DNA of 64,000 nt from Sabellastarte sp. h YS-2021 (GCA_964017235.1 OZ024936.1:54363028-54427027), one strand, 5' to 3'; positions 24,168-34,816 are shown, counted from the first letter of the stretch. Translations and numbers: made by a program. Notes: a model not told the origin generated them from the sequence alone.

Positions 24168-24347
24168 ATGGAGGCCTTTATCAGCGCTTTACTTGTCAAG
24201 AGATTTTCGGTTTACTACTCTAGCCTCATAGTTTCAACTACAGCCACGTTGTTGAATTCAGTATCCTTGGTTGAAGAGGGGTCGTTTTGTGAAGGGATGA
24301 TAGAGATTCTTCTTCTCAACGATGTTGTGCCTAGCTATATAGTGTAA
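24168..24347 (+). CDS. Small hypothetical protein, 59 residues
   Basis: A clean ORF with an ATG and a hydrophobic middle. I recognise no family. A consensus donor (gtgtaagt) overlaps its stop, so it may be an exon instead. It sits between the PC4-like ORF and the RING ORF. The rest of 23884-24631 shows nothing else. Confidence 0.3.
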   Translation: MEAFISALLVKRFSVYYSSLIVSTTATLLNSVSLVEEGSFCEGMIEILLLNDVVPSYIV

Positions 24348-24631
24348 GTACTCAAATCTATTTTATTTTTTTTATATGTATATCATAAAATATTTGCTCT
24401 CATGAATTTGAATGGTGTGAGTAGTTAAAGAAAATTATCTTTTAAACATTAATAGGGTCAGTGTTGAAGTTAGTCTCATCACCTGAATAAGTTCCATCAT
24501 GTCTGATCTAGTTAAAATTTAATTTTAATTGATAAGTGTAATATTACTCACCCTAAGAAAAAATAAAATAATATGACTAAAAATTACTTGCCCTATTTTA
24601 TAAGACCAAATTCCCCCTGTGTGTTAGCTAC

Positions 24632-25255
24632 ATGGTTGAAGAACTGGCATCTGCGAACTGTTGTGTCTGTAAAGAAGGACTTGAAAAGGAGGAAATTATT
24701 CTCACTAACCCTTGTTCACATTTTTTATGTTCTCAATGCTCAGGAAAATTATATAGATTATGGAGGGATGAGGGAAAGGAGAAGAAAAAATGTCCATGTT
24801 GTAGGGTGCTGCTGCTGCAAAATTTATTTACCAATCCTTACATTGTTAACATGTCCTCCCATTCCAAAACATCATTATTTGCTTGGGTACCTATCATTGT
24901 TTATCTTTAAAAAGACTATGAAAATGACCTTCTTTCAGCTTTGACTAATAATGACCTAGTAGAGGCATTTAAATGGGCCTTCATGTTAAATTCTCCTCCT
25001 ACAGACGCCAAAAGTTTACTTTGTGCTGAGTGGAAGGATTATTACAAGAGTAGAATCGATAGTCTCAAGTGTTGCTCCTGTAAAGCCTCCTTTCCTAATG
25101 AGCAGCTTTTTATGAGTTCCTGTGGACATTTTTCTTGTACCATTTGCTCATCCTTCCTTCTGAATAAACCTAGAAATTCTCCCATGAAATATATTGAATG
25201 TGATGAGATAATAGAAACTGGAATTAATGAATTAATATTCATGAAACCACAATGA
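24632..25255 (+). pseudogene. Tandem RING-finger protein with one in-frame stop
   Basis: RING domains usually act as E3 ubiquitin ligases. The first half (24632-24910) has a full RING: C-x2-C (CCVCK), C-x-H-x2-C-x2-C (CSHFLCSQC) and CPCC. A TAA at 24908-24910 is followed in the same frame by a second, shorter finger: CCSCK, then CGHFSCTIC, with no final C-x2-C, ending at 25255. The frame is unbroken across the stop, so the pair looks like one ~207-residue gene with a single nonsense change. With the BIR ORF upstream this gives the two halves of an inhibitor-of-apoptosis protein on separate ORFs, a link that is inferred. Confidence 0.78.
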
Positions 25256-25913
25256 AGTCATTTTGTTGATAATGTTGATAAGTTTACAACTTGAGGGATA
25301 ATTTGAAAGTAGTAAAATATCATTGGTATATATATTGGTTATATAAGATTATTCAAAATGTAAAAGGAAAAGAAAATGTATTCAAATTAAAAAATTATTT
25401 TATGCAGCAACATCTACATCAAATGATATTATTGATTCATATAAATCACATACTCTAGTGGTAACTGTCTATTTGATAACATTCCGGTATATAGTATATA
25501 ACACTATAAACTGTGCATGAGTAATAATGTTCTAATGCAGTTAACTATATATACAGATATAATGATACATATTCAACTCTTTAAAAACATTATATTGGTT
25601 TTTAATATTTACTACAATAAGACAAGGTTCAGAACTGATTACATACACATATCTGTTGTTTAAAATGTAATGAATTTTATATCACAATTTAACTTTTATT
25701 TACTCGTAGTCAATGAACTGGTACTCCTATTTAAACTTAATAATATCTATATTTAGTAAAAAAAATTATTCAGGAGTAATAGATAAGTCATTTTTAAAAA
25801 TGTACTTTCTCATGTCATAATTGTGTACATTGTTATGATATAATAAACACAACGTTATTACAAATTGAAAGGAGTTTTATTTCTGGAAGTCTTTTTCCTT
25901 CAGGAGAGTATAC
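25256..25913. other. AT-rich spacer between convergent Polinton genes
   Basis: Between the + RING ORF and the minus-strand membrane gene, this is strongly A/T-rich with no ORF of note. It probably holds the 3' ends of both units (aataaa-like motifs near 25838). Confidence 0.4.
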
Positions 25914-27396
25914 CTACTTATACACTAGTCCAGATCTAGTGCAACTGACCTGGGACAAGTTATTATTATTTAAACCATCTACTTGATCTGTTATTGTATT
26001 TCCATCACTACTATTTATGGGATTTATCATGTCTTCGTCTTCAATGACATTATTATCATTTTGATTAGAAATTATTTTCATTTCCTCTAGGCTCTCATCT
26101 TCATCTTGAATCGAGGTTTGAGTAGCTTGATCATTCATATCCTTATCTAAAAATGAATTTTTTGAAGAAATATCATCATCTCTGATGATCTAACTAACCC
26201 TCTCTGCCTCGAGTTGTATCCTTGGGTCCCAACTGAGACTTGATACTTGTGAACTTCCATATTCCTCTGTACTTATATTATCCAAAGCCTCATTTACCCC
26301 TGCTGTAGTATGATCGGAAATGCTATAGTCTATTTCAACATTTATATCATATGCCATATAAAGTATGGCATCCATATTTCCTTAAAAATATAATCAAAAG
26401 TCCCATCATGATTGCAAAAATTGCGATGGAGATGAGATCATATAATCCACTTGAATTCAAAGGAATAATGTTATCAGAGGAAGGTAACAAAGAAGATGTA
26501 TCAGTATCAGTCAAATCCTTGATTGTTCCTGGCTCCACCTTCTCGACTGAAAAAAAACATGAAAAAAAATTATCAATAAGGTTTTGCTGTAGAATTTAAT
26601 TGAAATTATATATAACATTAGCTATATTAAACTGATATTACGCTTTTATTTGTGCTATACATACTATTTTGCTATTCCTAAACATCTCGCTTGAGGATGG
26701 GATCATAAGGTCTTCATACAAGCCCTCGATAATAGAAAGAAATCCTTTTACTTATTTACTTATTTATTTATATGTGTGTAACAGATAGTACATTCAGATA
26801 TAAGCAATGATTTAGTATCTATGAATAAGATTAAAATATGATTAAAAACTACCTTTTCGACATCTAATAATATTGACAATGATGTTAGTTTCCTCTATCA
26901 GACATTTTCCCTCACATTCCCAAACAATTGACTTTACTTTATTATAATATATCTGTAAAATATCAAATATAAAAATCAAAATAACATCGTCCTTGTTTGA
27001 ACAAAATCCAAAATTTTCCTTTAAGACACCACTCTCTACAAAGTTCTTTATGTATACACTCATGTTTTCATCTTTCTCACATTATGGGTACATAGAAAAA
27101 CAAAATCATCCACTAATATGATCACAGCTACATATAACAAAACTCTAATAATATCCAGCTTATCGGCTTAATAAAGATCACTTTTGTGAAAAAAAAAGAT
27201 GAATGAATATGTTTTTATGTAGAGAGGAGAATCAATAATATTGAATTTCTTTCGAGCTACTGTAGTTTATGAATGAATGACGTCAAAAATCTACGAGGAT
27301 TTAGAAAATATATTTTCTTTACCTGAAAAAGTGCTTATATCTGTTGAATTTTCTATTGATTCCTTATTTGAGCAACATTGAGGTACCATATAATAG
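25914..27396 (-). pseudogene. Spliced type I membrane-protein gene B, acidic tail
   Basis: Three minus-strand exons have plausible borders: 27396-27324 (acceptor ttcttag, donor gtaaag), a middle exon ending at 26853 (donor gtagtt) and a last exon starting at 26546 (acceptor ttttttttcag). The last two join in phase, checked base by base. The middle exon has several Cys (WECEGKCL, NIIRCRKG). The last has a Ser/Thr stalk, one membrane span (ISIAIFAIMMGLLIIFL) and then a long acidic tail in another frame, with one more stop at 26190-26192 in an otherwise open frame to 25914. I could not phase the first exon to the middle one. Family unknown. The topology suggests a surface or virion-membrane protein, possibly a captured host receptor. 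Confidence 0.5.
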
Positions 27397-27634
27397 CTAA
27401 GAATATATAAGATAATTTATTTTAAAAAGTATTAAATAAAAAAAGAGGCACATGCAGGAAATATACTTTGACCTTTCTTTTCATGAGAATCATGACGTCA
27501 CAATCCATTTTATACGAGAGGAATAATGGAATAATTTTCTAGGATATAGCAAGATATAAATGTCGAAGATATGAATTGATATTTTTGAGAATAAATTTTA
27601 GGAAAACACATTTACATGCTAGGGTGAATCTTAC

Positions 27635-28608
27635 CTTCTTTCATCAAAGATGTCTCCTGAAAATTTTCATTAATTACAGTAGTCATTTTGAAAACATCAT
27701 AAGAGTTAATGTTCACTTGATTTTCTCGAGAGGCTGCTCTTTTCTTTAAGAGTTTCCAACAGCTCCATCCAAATAGTGATATTAAAATTAGAATCAGAGA
27801 CAAGGAGGGAATAAGAATTAGGAACCAAAAATATTTTCTTTCTTCTTTACTCTGAGGGTGTTCATCATTATTATCATCTAAGGTTGTATCAATCTGGTCT
27901 ACAGTAGTAGGTGAATATACAGAGGTTAATGCCACTGTGAACTTCTTTTTTTCGTTAAAAGTAGAAGCCTTTTCTCCATCTCTAGTTTTTTTATTTTCTG
28001 TGATGTAATTTAAGCTGGAAGTGTAATCTTCTTGTGATTTTGAGGTAGTCGTTTTAGGTCTATAGATTCCCTCTAAAATGAAACATAATGATATTTTTGA
28101 TAAAAGGGAGAAATGAAAGATCGGAAATTAAATGGACGTATTTAAAGTAATAATGTGAAAAATTATAGACGGAAACAAATTACATTAAATAAATATATCA
28201 GTAAAATACTCACCTGTGCTAGTCCAATAAGATGTAGTAGAAGTAGTCTCATATTTGTTTGTAAAGTAGTCACATATTTGTCTGTAAATTAATCCCTGTT
28301 GGTATGAGTTTTAACCATTCGCATCTGAAGAATCTCATGTTCATCATTGTAAGATATTCTAGATTTGGAAGATTCTTAATAATTGATTCAAAATCCAGGA
28401 TTTGAACCTGCTCCATGTATAAAATATTGATATTGACTCTGTATTTGAATTTTGGTCCGGTCATATCTATACACGTTATCCTATTGTCAAAGCAGTAACA
28501 TTGACCCTGTTCACAGCTATAACCTTTAACAGTTCCAATAAATGTACTGCTTAATATGAAAATCATTACTATTGACATTTTGTTATATATTTTCAAATCC
28601 TTTTTCAT
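27635..28608 (-). pseudogene. Spliced type I membrane-protein gene A with signal peptide and LRR N-terminal cap
   Basis: The best start is the Met at 28608, giving a basic lead then a signal-peptide core (MIFILSSTFIGTVKGYS). Next comes C-x4-C-x-C-x6-C (CEQGQCYC ... C), the cysteine pattern of the LRR N-terminal cap, then one LRR-like segment (LPNLEYLTMMNMRF). A frame change near 28300 leads to a Thr/Ser stalk up to a donor at 28213. The intron 28213-28073 is short with good GT-AG borders, and the next exon (28072-27635) joins in phase and is fully open. It has a membrane span (FLILIPSLSLILILISLFGW) followed by KKR and a cytoplasmic tail, ending at donor 27634; the next exon is not placed. The protein looks like a very small LRR surface receptor. 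Its function is unknown. Confidence 0.6.
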
Positions 28609-28718
28609 CTGATTTTTGTAAAATATATTAAAAAATGTTTCATAGACCATTATATAATCCTTATAACTCTGATGTGAAAAAGACTTTGGCAGGAAATAAG
28701 AGATTAGGCTGGTCAATG

Positions 28719-28730
28719 AGTATAAATACT
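28719..28730. promoter_or_regulatory. Shared TATA-like element between divergent genes
   Basis: agtataaatact reads TATAAATA on + and TATTTATA on -. It lies about 100 bp before the ATPase ATG (28825, +) and about 110 bp before the membrane gene A start (28608, -). A single core element could serve both directions. Confidence 0.4.
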
Positions 28731-28824
28731 GGCAACCATTAGTGTACTGATTGTTTATTTTGGAAACAAGGTAGTAAAGATATCGAGGCTATCAAAGGGG
28801 TGTTATAAATCTCCTTCCTCTTCA

Positions 28825-29440
28825 TATGGATGGTTTACGTTTTAATGCACCATGTACGGCTATAATTTCAGGACCTACTGGATCTGGAAAAACTACATTT
28901 ACACTTAATTTATTGAAACATTTAGATAGGATGTTTACTGAACAAAATATATTACTTCTATGGAGTTTGGCAGACCTCCTTTGAAAGTTTTATGGAAGAA
29001 AAAATAGTTTACCTACAAGAATTACCTACAGAAGAAAGAGTAAATTCTTTAACTAATGGTGACCACAATTTAGTTATTATAGATGACATGCAGATAAGAG
29101 CACTGAATGATCCATTTATTGCTAACCTTTTCTGTCGCAAATCTCATAAAAATCTATCAGTATTTTTATTATTACAAAATTTTTTTCACCAAGGGAAGTA
29201 TGCGAGGGATGTTTCTCTGAATAGTCATTACTTTATTCTTTTTAAGAATCCTAGAGATTGTCAACAAATAAGATATCTAGGAACTCAATTAGGAATTAGG
29301 AAAAACTTAGTTCTGCCTATGAAGATGCAACGTCATTACCATTTTCTTATCTCTTGATTGATATATCTCCAAAGAGCAATAGTACTTATATGTTAAGATC
29401 ACATATATTTCCATTTGAAGATATAGTAATATATAAGTAA
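28825..29440 (+). pseudogene. Polinton genome-packaging ATPase (FtsK/A32-like), frameshifted
   Basis: This ATPase family pumps DNA into capsids. Walker A is GPTGSGKT soon after the ATG (about 28870-28893). After a frame change near 28960 the second frame carries Walker B LVIIDDMQ (about 29062-29085) and a downstream N-H-Y region. A third frame after about 29325 supplies the last 35-40 residues to the TAA at 29438. The length of about 205 residues fits Polinton ATPases. Two frameshifts disable it as written. It is the first gene of the + structural block. Confidence 0.85.
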
Positions 29441-29489
29441 GGATCCGACCTCATCATTTCAAAATTTATTGTTTGACAGGGAGAGCATT

Positions 29490-29830
29490 ATGTCTAGAAA
29501 TCTTTTGAAATCTGCAAATTTCATTAAATTATTACTTGAAAAAATCAATCTTTAAACAGACAATTACTTTCCCACGCAAGTGATAAAAATTTAAAGGCTA
29601 TAGCAGAAATTTTTTACAATGTATTTCGCTTACCCTTAGGTAAGAAAGAAAAGGAACTATTTCTTCAGAGGTTAAAATTTCTAAAGAAATTCGTTAAATT
29701 CGAGGAACAAAGAAAAAAATTAGCAAGATTACATCATAGTGAAATAGGTGATCTATTATTTACTCTCAGGAAATACTTAAATAAAATAGTGAAATGGGTG
29801 ATCTATTATTTACTCTCAGGAAATACTTAA
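29490..29830 (+). pseudogene. Small basic Polinton ORF (AIAEIFYNV motif)
   Basis: The ATG at 29490 opens a frame that stops at 29553. The next frame continues with NLKAIAEIFYNVFRLPLG and a Lys-rich helix. Small basic proteins with an 'alkxixEixxNv' core are common between ATPase and capsid genes in Polinton-like elements, but I cannot name a function. A 50-bp direct duplication (29736-29785 and 29786-29835) overwrites the end and changes the stop. Confidence 0.5.
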
Positions 29831-29835
29831 ATAAA
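29736..29835 (+). repeat. 50-bp tandem duplication
   Basis: Two copies of a unit starting atagtgaaat are identical except for a single A/G change (aggtg against gggtg). It lies at the 3' end of the small basic ORF. Confidence 0.92.
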
Positions 29836-29842
29836 ATTTGAA

Positions 29843-30214
29843 ATGAATAAGTACGCTATGATTCCTGTCGAGCAATATGAGAGGTATAAAGCATTCATGA
29901 AGTCCACAAATGAAAATGATAAATCTCTGGAAAATAAAGTTAAAACGGATTCGAGAGAAGATTCACAGTTAATGAGTGTAAAAAAACTTGACGAATTTCC
30001 TGAAGAAGTTGTACAAGTTGATAAAGATTATAAAATAGGAATTCTTCAAGAAAAATCTTTTAAAACTGAAAAAAATTGTAGGATTCTTCTACCTCCAGGT
30101 CTACCACAGAGCAAAGTTATTCAAAAAATTCAAAATGACCAGCAGAGAGTTGAGGGAGGTAGAGGCAAAGGAAGTAAACCACATTGGTTACGAGAATGGC
30201 AAAGAAAATTCTAA
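29843..30214 (+). CDS. Hypothetical Polinton protein, 123 residues
   Basis: Intact ORF beginning MNKYAMIPVEQYERY, charged throughout, ending GKGSKPHWLREWQRKF. The 'MIPVEQY' type of start is seen in small proteins of animal Polintons, so I believe it is a real gene. Function unknown. There is no transmembrane segment or Cys cluster. It is the only complete, unbroken gene of the + block besides the minor capsid. Confidence 0.6.
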   Translation: MNKYAMIPVEQYERYKAFMKSTNENDKSLENKVKTDSREDSQLMSVKKLDEFPEEVVQVDKDYKIGILQEKSFKTEKNCRILLPPGLPQSKVIQKIQNDQQRVEGGRGKGSKPHWLREWQRKF

Positions 30215-30229
30215 AAATGAAGATCTGAA

Positions 30230-31128
30230 TAGGTATCTACATAATCTTTACTACGATCTTACAGTCCAGTATTATTTAGTGGATTCTATAAATTATATTA
30301 TAAAATAAAAAATATGGACGATTTAAAGTATCACCAAAATACTTAAAGAAATGGTTAAGTATGCAAGAATCTTATACATCACACCATCCGGTTATCAGAG
30401 TTTATATTATCTGACCTAACAAATAGATATAATAATTCAACACATAGGTCTATTAAGATGACGCCTCAAGAAGCACAAAATTCTGATCCTTATAAAGTTT
30501 GGAGAAACCAATATGGGAAGTTATCCTAAATCCTCTTCTTAATGGAATCCTCTTCTTAATTTTTTTCAGGAATTTTTTAAAGATAATCTGTCCACATAAA
30601 GATAAAATGGAAATATAATACCCTTAAAATTTTCAAATGGCAAATTAGAAGTAAGAGAAAACTAGAATTGAGCCTCGGTAACTTGGCAAAAACCCACAGG
30701 TTATCCTAAATCCTATTTCTCAGCACCAAAAAATAAAAAAAAATTTAATCAGTGGCGTCCGTGGAAGAAAGAAATTGAAATATAATATATCAGTCAGAGT
30801 TAAAATTCCTTATATGAAAAAAACTTTTGACCGTGAATACTCAGAAAAATGGAGTGGAGAAATTTTTACTATTACTGATCGTAAAATTAACCAGAATCAA
30901 CCTATGTACCAATTGAAGGATTACAATAACGATATTATAGAGGGTTATTTCTCTGAACCAGAACTTCAAATAGCATATCTTGGTAATGATATAGTATATA
31001 AAATAGAAAAAATCTTAAAAAGAAGGACAAGAAATAAGAAAAAGGAAATATTAGTTAAGTGGAAAGGTTGGCCGAAGAAGTTCAATTCGTGGATTTTAGA
31101 AGAGAGTGTGGAATCTATAAAAAAATAA
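30230..31128 (+). pseudogene. Retroviral-type integrase with C-terminal chromodomain, catalytic core deleted
   Basis: The integrase inserts the element and makes the six-base duplication. Visible N-terminal pieces are LNRYLHNLYYDL and KKWLSMQESYTSHHP. The last part of the core follows almost at once (YNNSTHRSIKMTPQEAQ, about 30430-30475). The D,D-35-E core that should lie between is absent. The C-terminal half (open from 30775) is well kept and ends in a chromodomain (YKIEKILKRR ... ILVKWKGWPKKFNSWI), which targets chromatin. The short repeat ggttatcctaaatcct-type near 30517 and 30701 may mark further rearrangement. Confidence 0.85.
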
Positions 31129-31149
31129 ACTGGATATAAATCTTTCAAA

Positions 31150-31566
31150 ATGGAACAAAAGGATTTCTTCATATTCTTATCTTCCGAGGATTCTTTATCT
31201 TATCATCAAGACAATACCCCCTCTAATTTTGTTGTAGAACTTAAAGAAAGACTTCAGTTAATTGGTGAATGGGAAGTTGGTATATGTGATTTCTTCTGCT
31301 CAGAAACTATATCACAAAAATGTTATATATTTTCTGATATAGTTGACTACAGTTATGTAAGAAATTCTTTAGAACCATTATTACGTACCTTAATACCATC
31401 AAATTCCTCATCCAGTTATATTTTTCCTAAAATATTTTATTTTCCAATAAAGGTTAACAGTCTAACTTCAATAAGAATATATATAAAGGATAATCAACTA
31501 AGGTTGTTATCTACTCTTACTGATCCTGTGTCCGTTACACTACATTTCAGGAAACAACGAAAATGA
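31150..31566 (+). CDS. Polinton minor capsid protein (penton-like)
   Basis: Intact 138-residue ORF. The start resembles the N-terminal signature of Polinton and adintovirus minor capsid proteins: FFIFLSSEDS, then NTPSNFVVEL, then GEWEVGICDF. The usual family length is longer, so this may be only the N-terminal jelly-roll part; the ORF ends with HFRKQRK. Its stop overlaps the next start (ATGA at 31563-31566), implying tight gene packing. It sits between integrase and major capsid, as expected. Confidence 0.72.
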   Translation: MEQKDFFIFLSSEDSLSYHQDNTPSNFVVELKERLQLIGEWEVGICDFFCSETISQKCYIFSDIVDYSYVRNSLEPLLRTLIPSNSSSSYIFPKIFYFPIKVNSLTSIRIYIKDNQLRLLSTLTDPVSVTLHFRKQRK

Positions 31567-32830
31567 ACTACCTTGAGTTTTGTAAAAGATGTATACGTGG
31601 TGAAATTTTTTGAATGTTGCATTTTTGATGGAATTCACATTAATTTCCACATGTGCATCATTTAGCACTCATGTTAACACCTCTGATTTATGGTCAGGCA
31701 CGATTTTTACAGATTTAAATCATACACAATTAATAATGGTATATTCTGTAATTCACCCACCATCATCAAGTTTCACTTATTAGAGACCATGTATCTCTGA
31801 AGTCAGAGTGCTATGCAATCACGCACACGCAATTGAGTACACCTCCACTCCAACAAGACACTTGAGTGACTGTGCTCTCCCAGTGAAATATACTGGATTG
31901 CAATCAAACCCTCATATACATCAATATTGAGACCTATTAAAAGTGTATGAGTGACTTTCTGATTTTGGTATAGGGTTAAATAAGACCTGGCTACTCCCAA
32001 TTACCCCAAATATTTTAGGTACAAAACATACCTAAAATTCAAACCTTTATAACCATAATCTGGAATTAAGGGTTATTATTTAATAGTAAATGATTAAGTT
32101 TACTTACTCAGTTAGCTACTTATAGTTATTCTTAACCAAATTAGGACTATCAAAACCTATCTTGGATTGAAATCTTTTGAATATTAATTTATTCCCCATT
32201 ATTAAATTAAAAATAATGGTTTTAAAGCAAAAAATGACTTTTTTCAGGATTTTATCCTCCTGAGCCTCCTATAGAGGCTCTATCCGCCGGATGACGGCTC
32301 ATTTTGACGGCTCAAGGCGGATAGGATTTTTGCACCTTAGGGGCAAAATGGGTTAAAATCTTCAGCCTCTGATGAGAAAATTCAATTAGATTTTCGAAAT
32401 ATTGCCAAGCACATTGGCCAATATAAGGCAGTAGTCATAGGTAACTGCACTTTAGTCACTGCACATATTACTTTTTAATCTTTATTTACGTGGTGAAATA
32501 CCTTATCAAAAGAAATTTTATGTATTAGATAAGAGATATGATACTTTGAATGGTAATAAGGACAAGAATTTAGATGTAACTGTTGTAACTCCAACTCAGC
32601 AGGCTGTAGAGCAAGCTAAACAGGAATTAACTATAAATAGTGGTAAAAAACGGAAATTTGAGCAAACTGGTGGAAAGGAGGATGAGATTAAGAATAAAAA
32701 GAGGAAAAATAAGAAGAAGGAAAATCAAAAGGAATATAGAAATAAGGGAATAAGGAAAAAAATTGAAGTAAACGCAAAGGAAAGGCGGAGACCTAAAATT
32801 TCGAGCTCCTACAAAGCAATATGGATGTAG
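31563..32830 (+). pseudogene. Lys-rich small ORF split by an 880-bp insertion
   Basis: The ATG at 31563 overlaps the stop of the minor capsid gene. About 15 codons later the frame is cut by the insertion at 31607. After 32499 the same reading frame resumes and runs to 32830, giving a very basic C-terminal half (KKRKNKKKENQKEYRNKGIR) that overlaps the start of the major capsid gene. A strongly basic protein beside capsid genes could be DNA-condensing; this is inference. Confidence 0.6.
31607..32486. mobile_element. 880-bp insertion with 13-bp target duplication
   Basis: TACGTGGTGAAAT occurs at 31594-31606 and at 32487-32499, exactly flanking the block. The block has no ORF of note. It contains a compact GC-richer palindromic cluster at about 32257-32330 (ctatccgcc ... 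ggcggatag; agcctcctatagaggct). The duplication length fits target-primed retroposition, but there is no clear A tail, so the class is unresolved. Confidence 0.8.
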
Positions 32831-34066
32831 TTCAAACTTCTGTGTCAATTTTTGCACCCCCTCCAATTGACAATTCAATAACTAAGGAGTACTGGGTAGA
32901 GTTCAATCCTGTGTCTGCGATTTCGGAAAATGGAATAATAGAATTTAATATTCCAGGTACATCAATGGATTACATAAATTTAGCAAAAAGTAAACTTCAT
33001 GTTTTATATGTAATTACCGGACCTGATGGAGAAAAAAATTAAAGATGAAAGAGATCTAAATGGTCATCCAACTCCAACAAGTGATCAAGTAGGGCCTGTA
33101 AATTTTACTTTACATTCAATTTTTCATCAGATTGATTTGTCTTTAAATCAAAAAATAGTTTCTGCTGATGTTGGAGTAAACTATCCATATAAGGCTATGA
33201 TAGATTTATTATTAAAGTCAAGTAGTGATATGTTAAATTCTCAGGTGCAAGGTGAATTCTATTTTAAAGATTTACCAGGTTATTTTAACGTAGTTACATA
33301 CCTAGGGGGAAATACTGAATTTTCTAAAAGATCTAGACCTACAAAGGATGGGGAGGAGGCGCATATTGAGGGCGTTCTTTTTTCAGACTTTTCAAATGAT
33401 CAGAAAAGAGCAATTTTGAATGGGGTATCAATTAATTTCAAATTTTTCCAATCTACAGATCCTTTCAGGTTATTGAGAAATGGAACAAAAGCTTATAAAC
33501 TAAAAATTACAGATGCAGTTCTAAAAGTTTGTCATATTTCTTTAGACCCAAAAATTATAGTTGCTCATAATGAGGCATTAAAAATAAGTAGTGCCTTGTA
33601 TCCCTTCTGGAGAAGTGACATCAAAAGTTTCACTGTGGCATCAGGATCATTAAGTTTCATGACAGACAATATATATCACGGTAAAATACCTAACAAATTA
33701 ATAATAGCATTAGTTTCGAATTCAGCATGTTCTGGAAGTTATGATAAAAATCCTTTTTTCTTCTATCACATGAATTTAAATTATTTAGAGGTTACAGTAG
33801 ATGGTCAATCAGTCCCAAATAGAGCCTTAAGTCCAAATTTTGAGGGTGGTGATTTTGTTTCGTCTTATCTGAGCTTATTAGATAATGAGTATAATAAACA
33901 GAAAGGGTTGGTAATCAATCTACTAGAGTATGATAAGGGCTTTACATTATTTCTCTTTGATGTTCAAAGTTATCTAAGTGGAAAGATTATGAGTAAATCG
34001 ATCAAAGGACACCTTAAGGTAAGCATGAGATTTTCGAAAGCATTAGCAGAAACTATAAATGTTTAG
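32821..34066 (+). pseudogene. Polinton major capsid protein (double jelly-roll), one frameshift
   Basis: The first frame runs 32821-33042, with SVSIFAPPPIDNSITKEYWV then INLAKSKLHV near the start. The second runs 33026-34066 and contains VNFTLHSIFHQIDLSLNQK, YPYKAMIDLLL and FHMNLNYLEVTVDGQ-like segments typical of Polinton capsid proteins. The frame change lies in an A7 run (about 33027-33034), so it may be a sequencing error. Total length is about 415 residues, on the short side for the family. It is followed at once by the protease. Confidence 0.88.
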
Positions 34067-34134
34067 GCATATGGAAAATTTCCAGAGATATTAACAATCG
34101 ATCATACAAGAAACATCAATTTTCAATAAGACTC

Positions 34135-34592
34135 ATGGATACTGATGAAATAAAAGAACTTATGTTAAAAGACCAAGAGATTAAAAAAATTTTTAAAGGA
34201 GTGTATCCGATTGATTTAATTCCTGAATATTTAGAATATCCATCCCTCATAGTTGTGAATTTAGACAGTTCTGAGAAGAAAGGAAGCCATTGGGTTGTAT
34301 TGCATTATATTACAAGTCATATTGTTGAACATTTTGATTTGATAGGAAGAAAACCAGATGAACATATAAGTAATATTTTATTTTAAAAAAATAACATATA
34401 AATATAACAACAAAAGATTAGTCATTGTATACTAATATCTGTGGATTATTTTGTTTGTTTTACAGTTACTACAGTTCATGTAATGAGAACATGGTTACAA
34501 TACTTGATAGATTCGGTAAAACATACAAGGAAAATGAGGTTATTGTGATAAAATTTTATAATGACTATATGAAAGGAATTTCAATAATGTAA
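34135..34592 (+). pseudogene. Adenain-like cysteine protease (Ulp1 fold), frameshifted
   Basis: This protease matures capsid proteins. The His lies in GSHWVVLHY and the acidic partner in EHFDLIGRKP (34288-34356). The Cys comes after a frame change, in CGLFC (about 34440-34454). The shift sits at an A7 run (34385-34391). The C-terminal part continues to the TAA at 34590-34592. The length of about 150 residues fits the family, and its place directly behind the capsid gene is usual. Confidence 0.78.
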
Positions 34593-34816
34593 TACCTCAA
34601 CCCCCCCCCCAAAATATTCCATTTTTTTAATTTTTAACTTTGTAACAGGTAAATTTGTCAATGATACCGTAACATCATATTTAATGAATACATATTCCTA
34701 ACAACATGATTGTATAAAGTAGCTAGAATAAATTTTTTTAAATTTATTCCATATTTTATAATCAATAAATTACATTAAAGAGTCCACTTTCTTAGAATAA
34801 TCCATCAAAATTTTCC

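Noticed and set aside
27270..27500. Two TGACGTCA (CRE-like) sites at about 27278 and 27493
   Set aside because: Position relative to the membrane genes is ambiguous (one lies within an intron candidate); two 8-base sites are too little evidence for a regulatory call.
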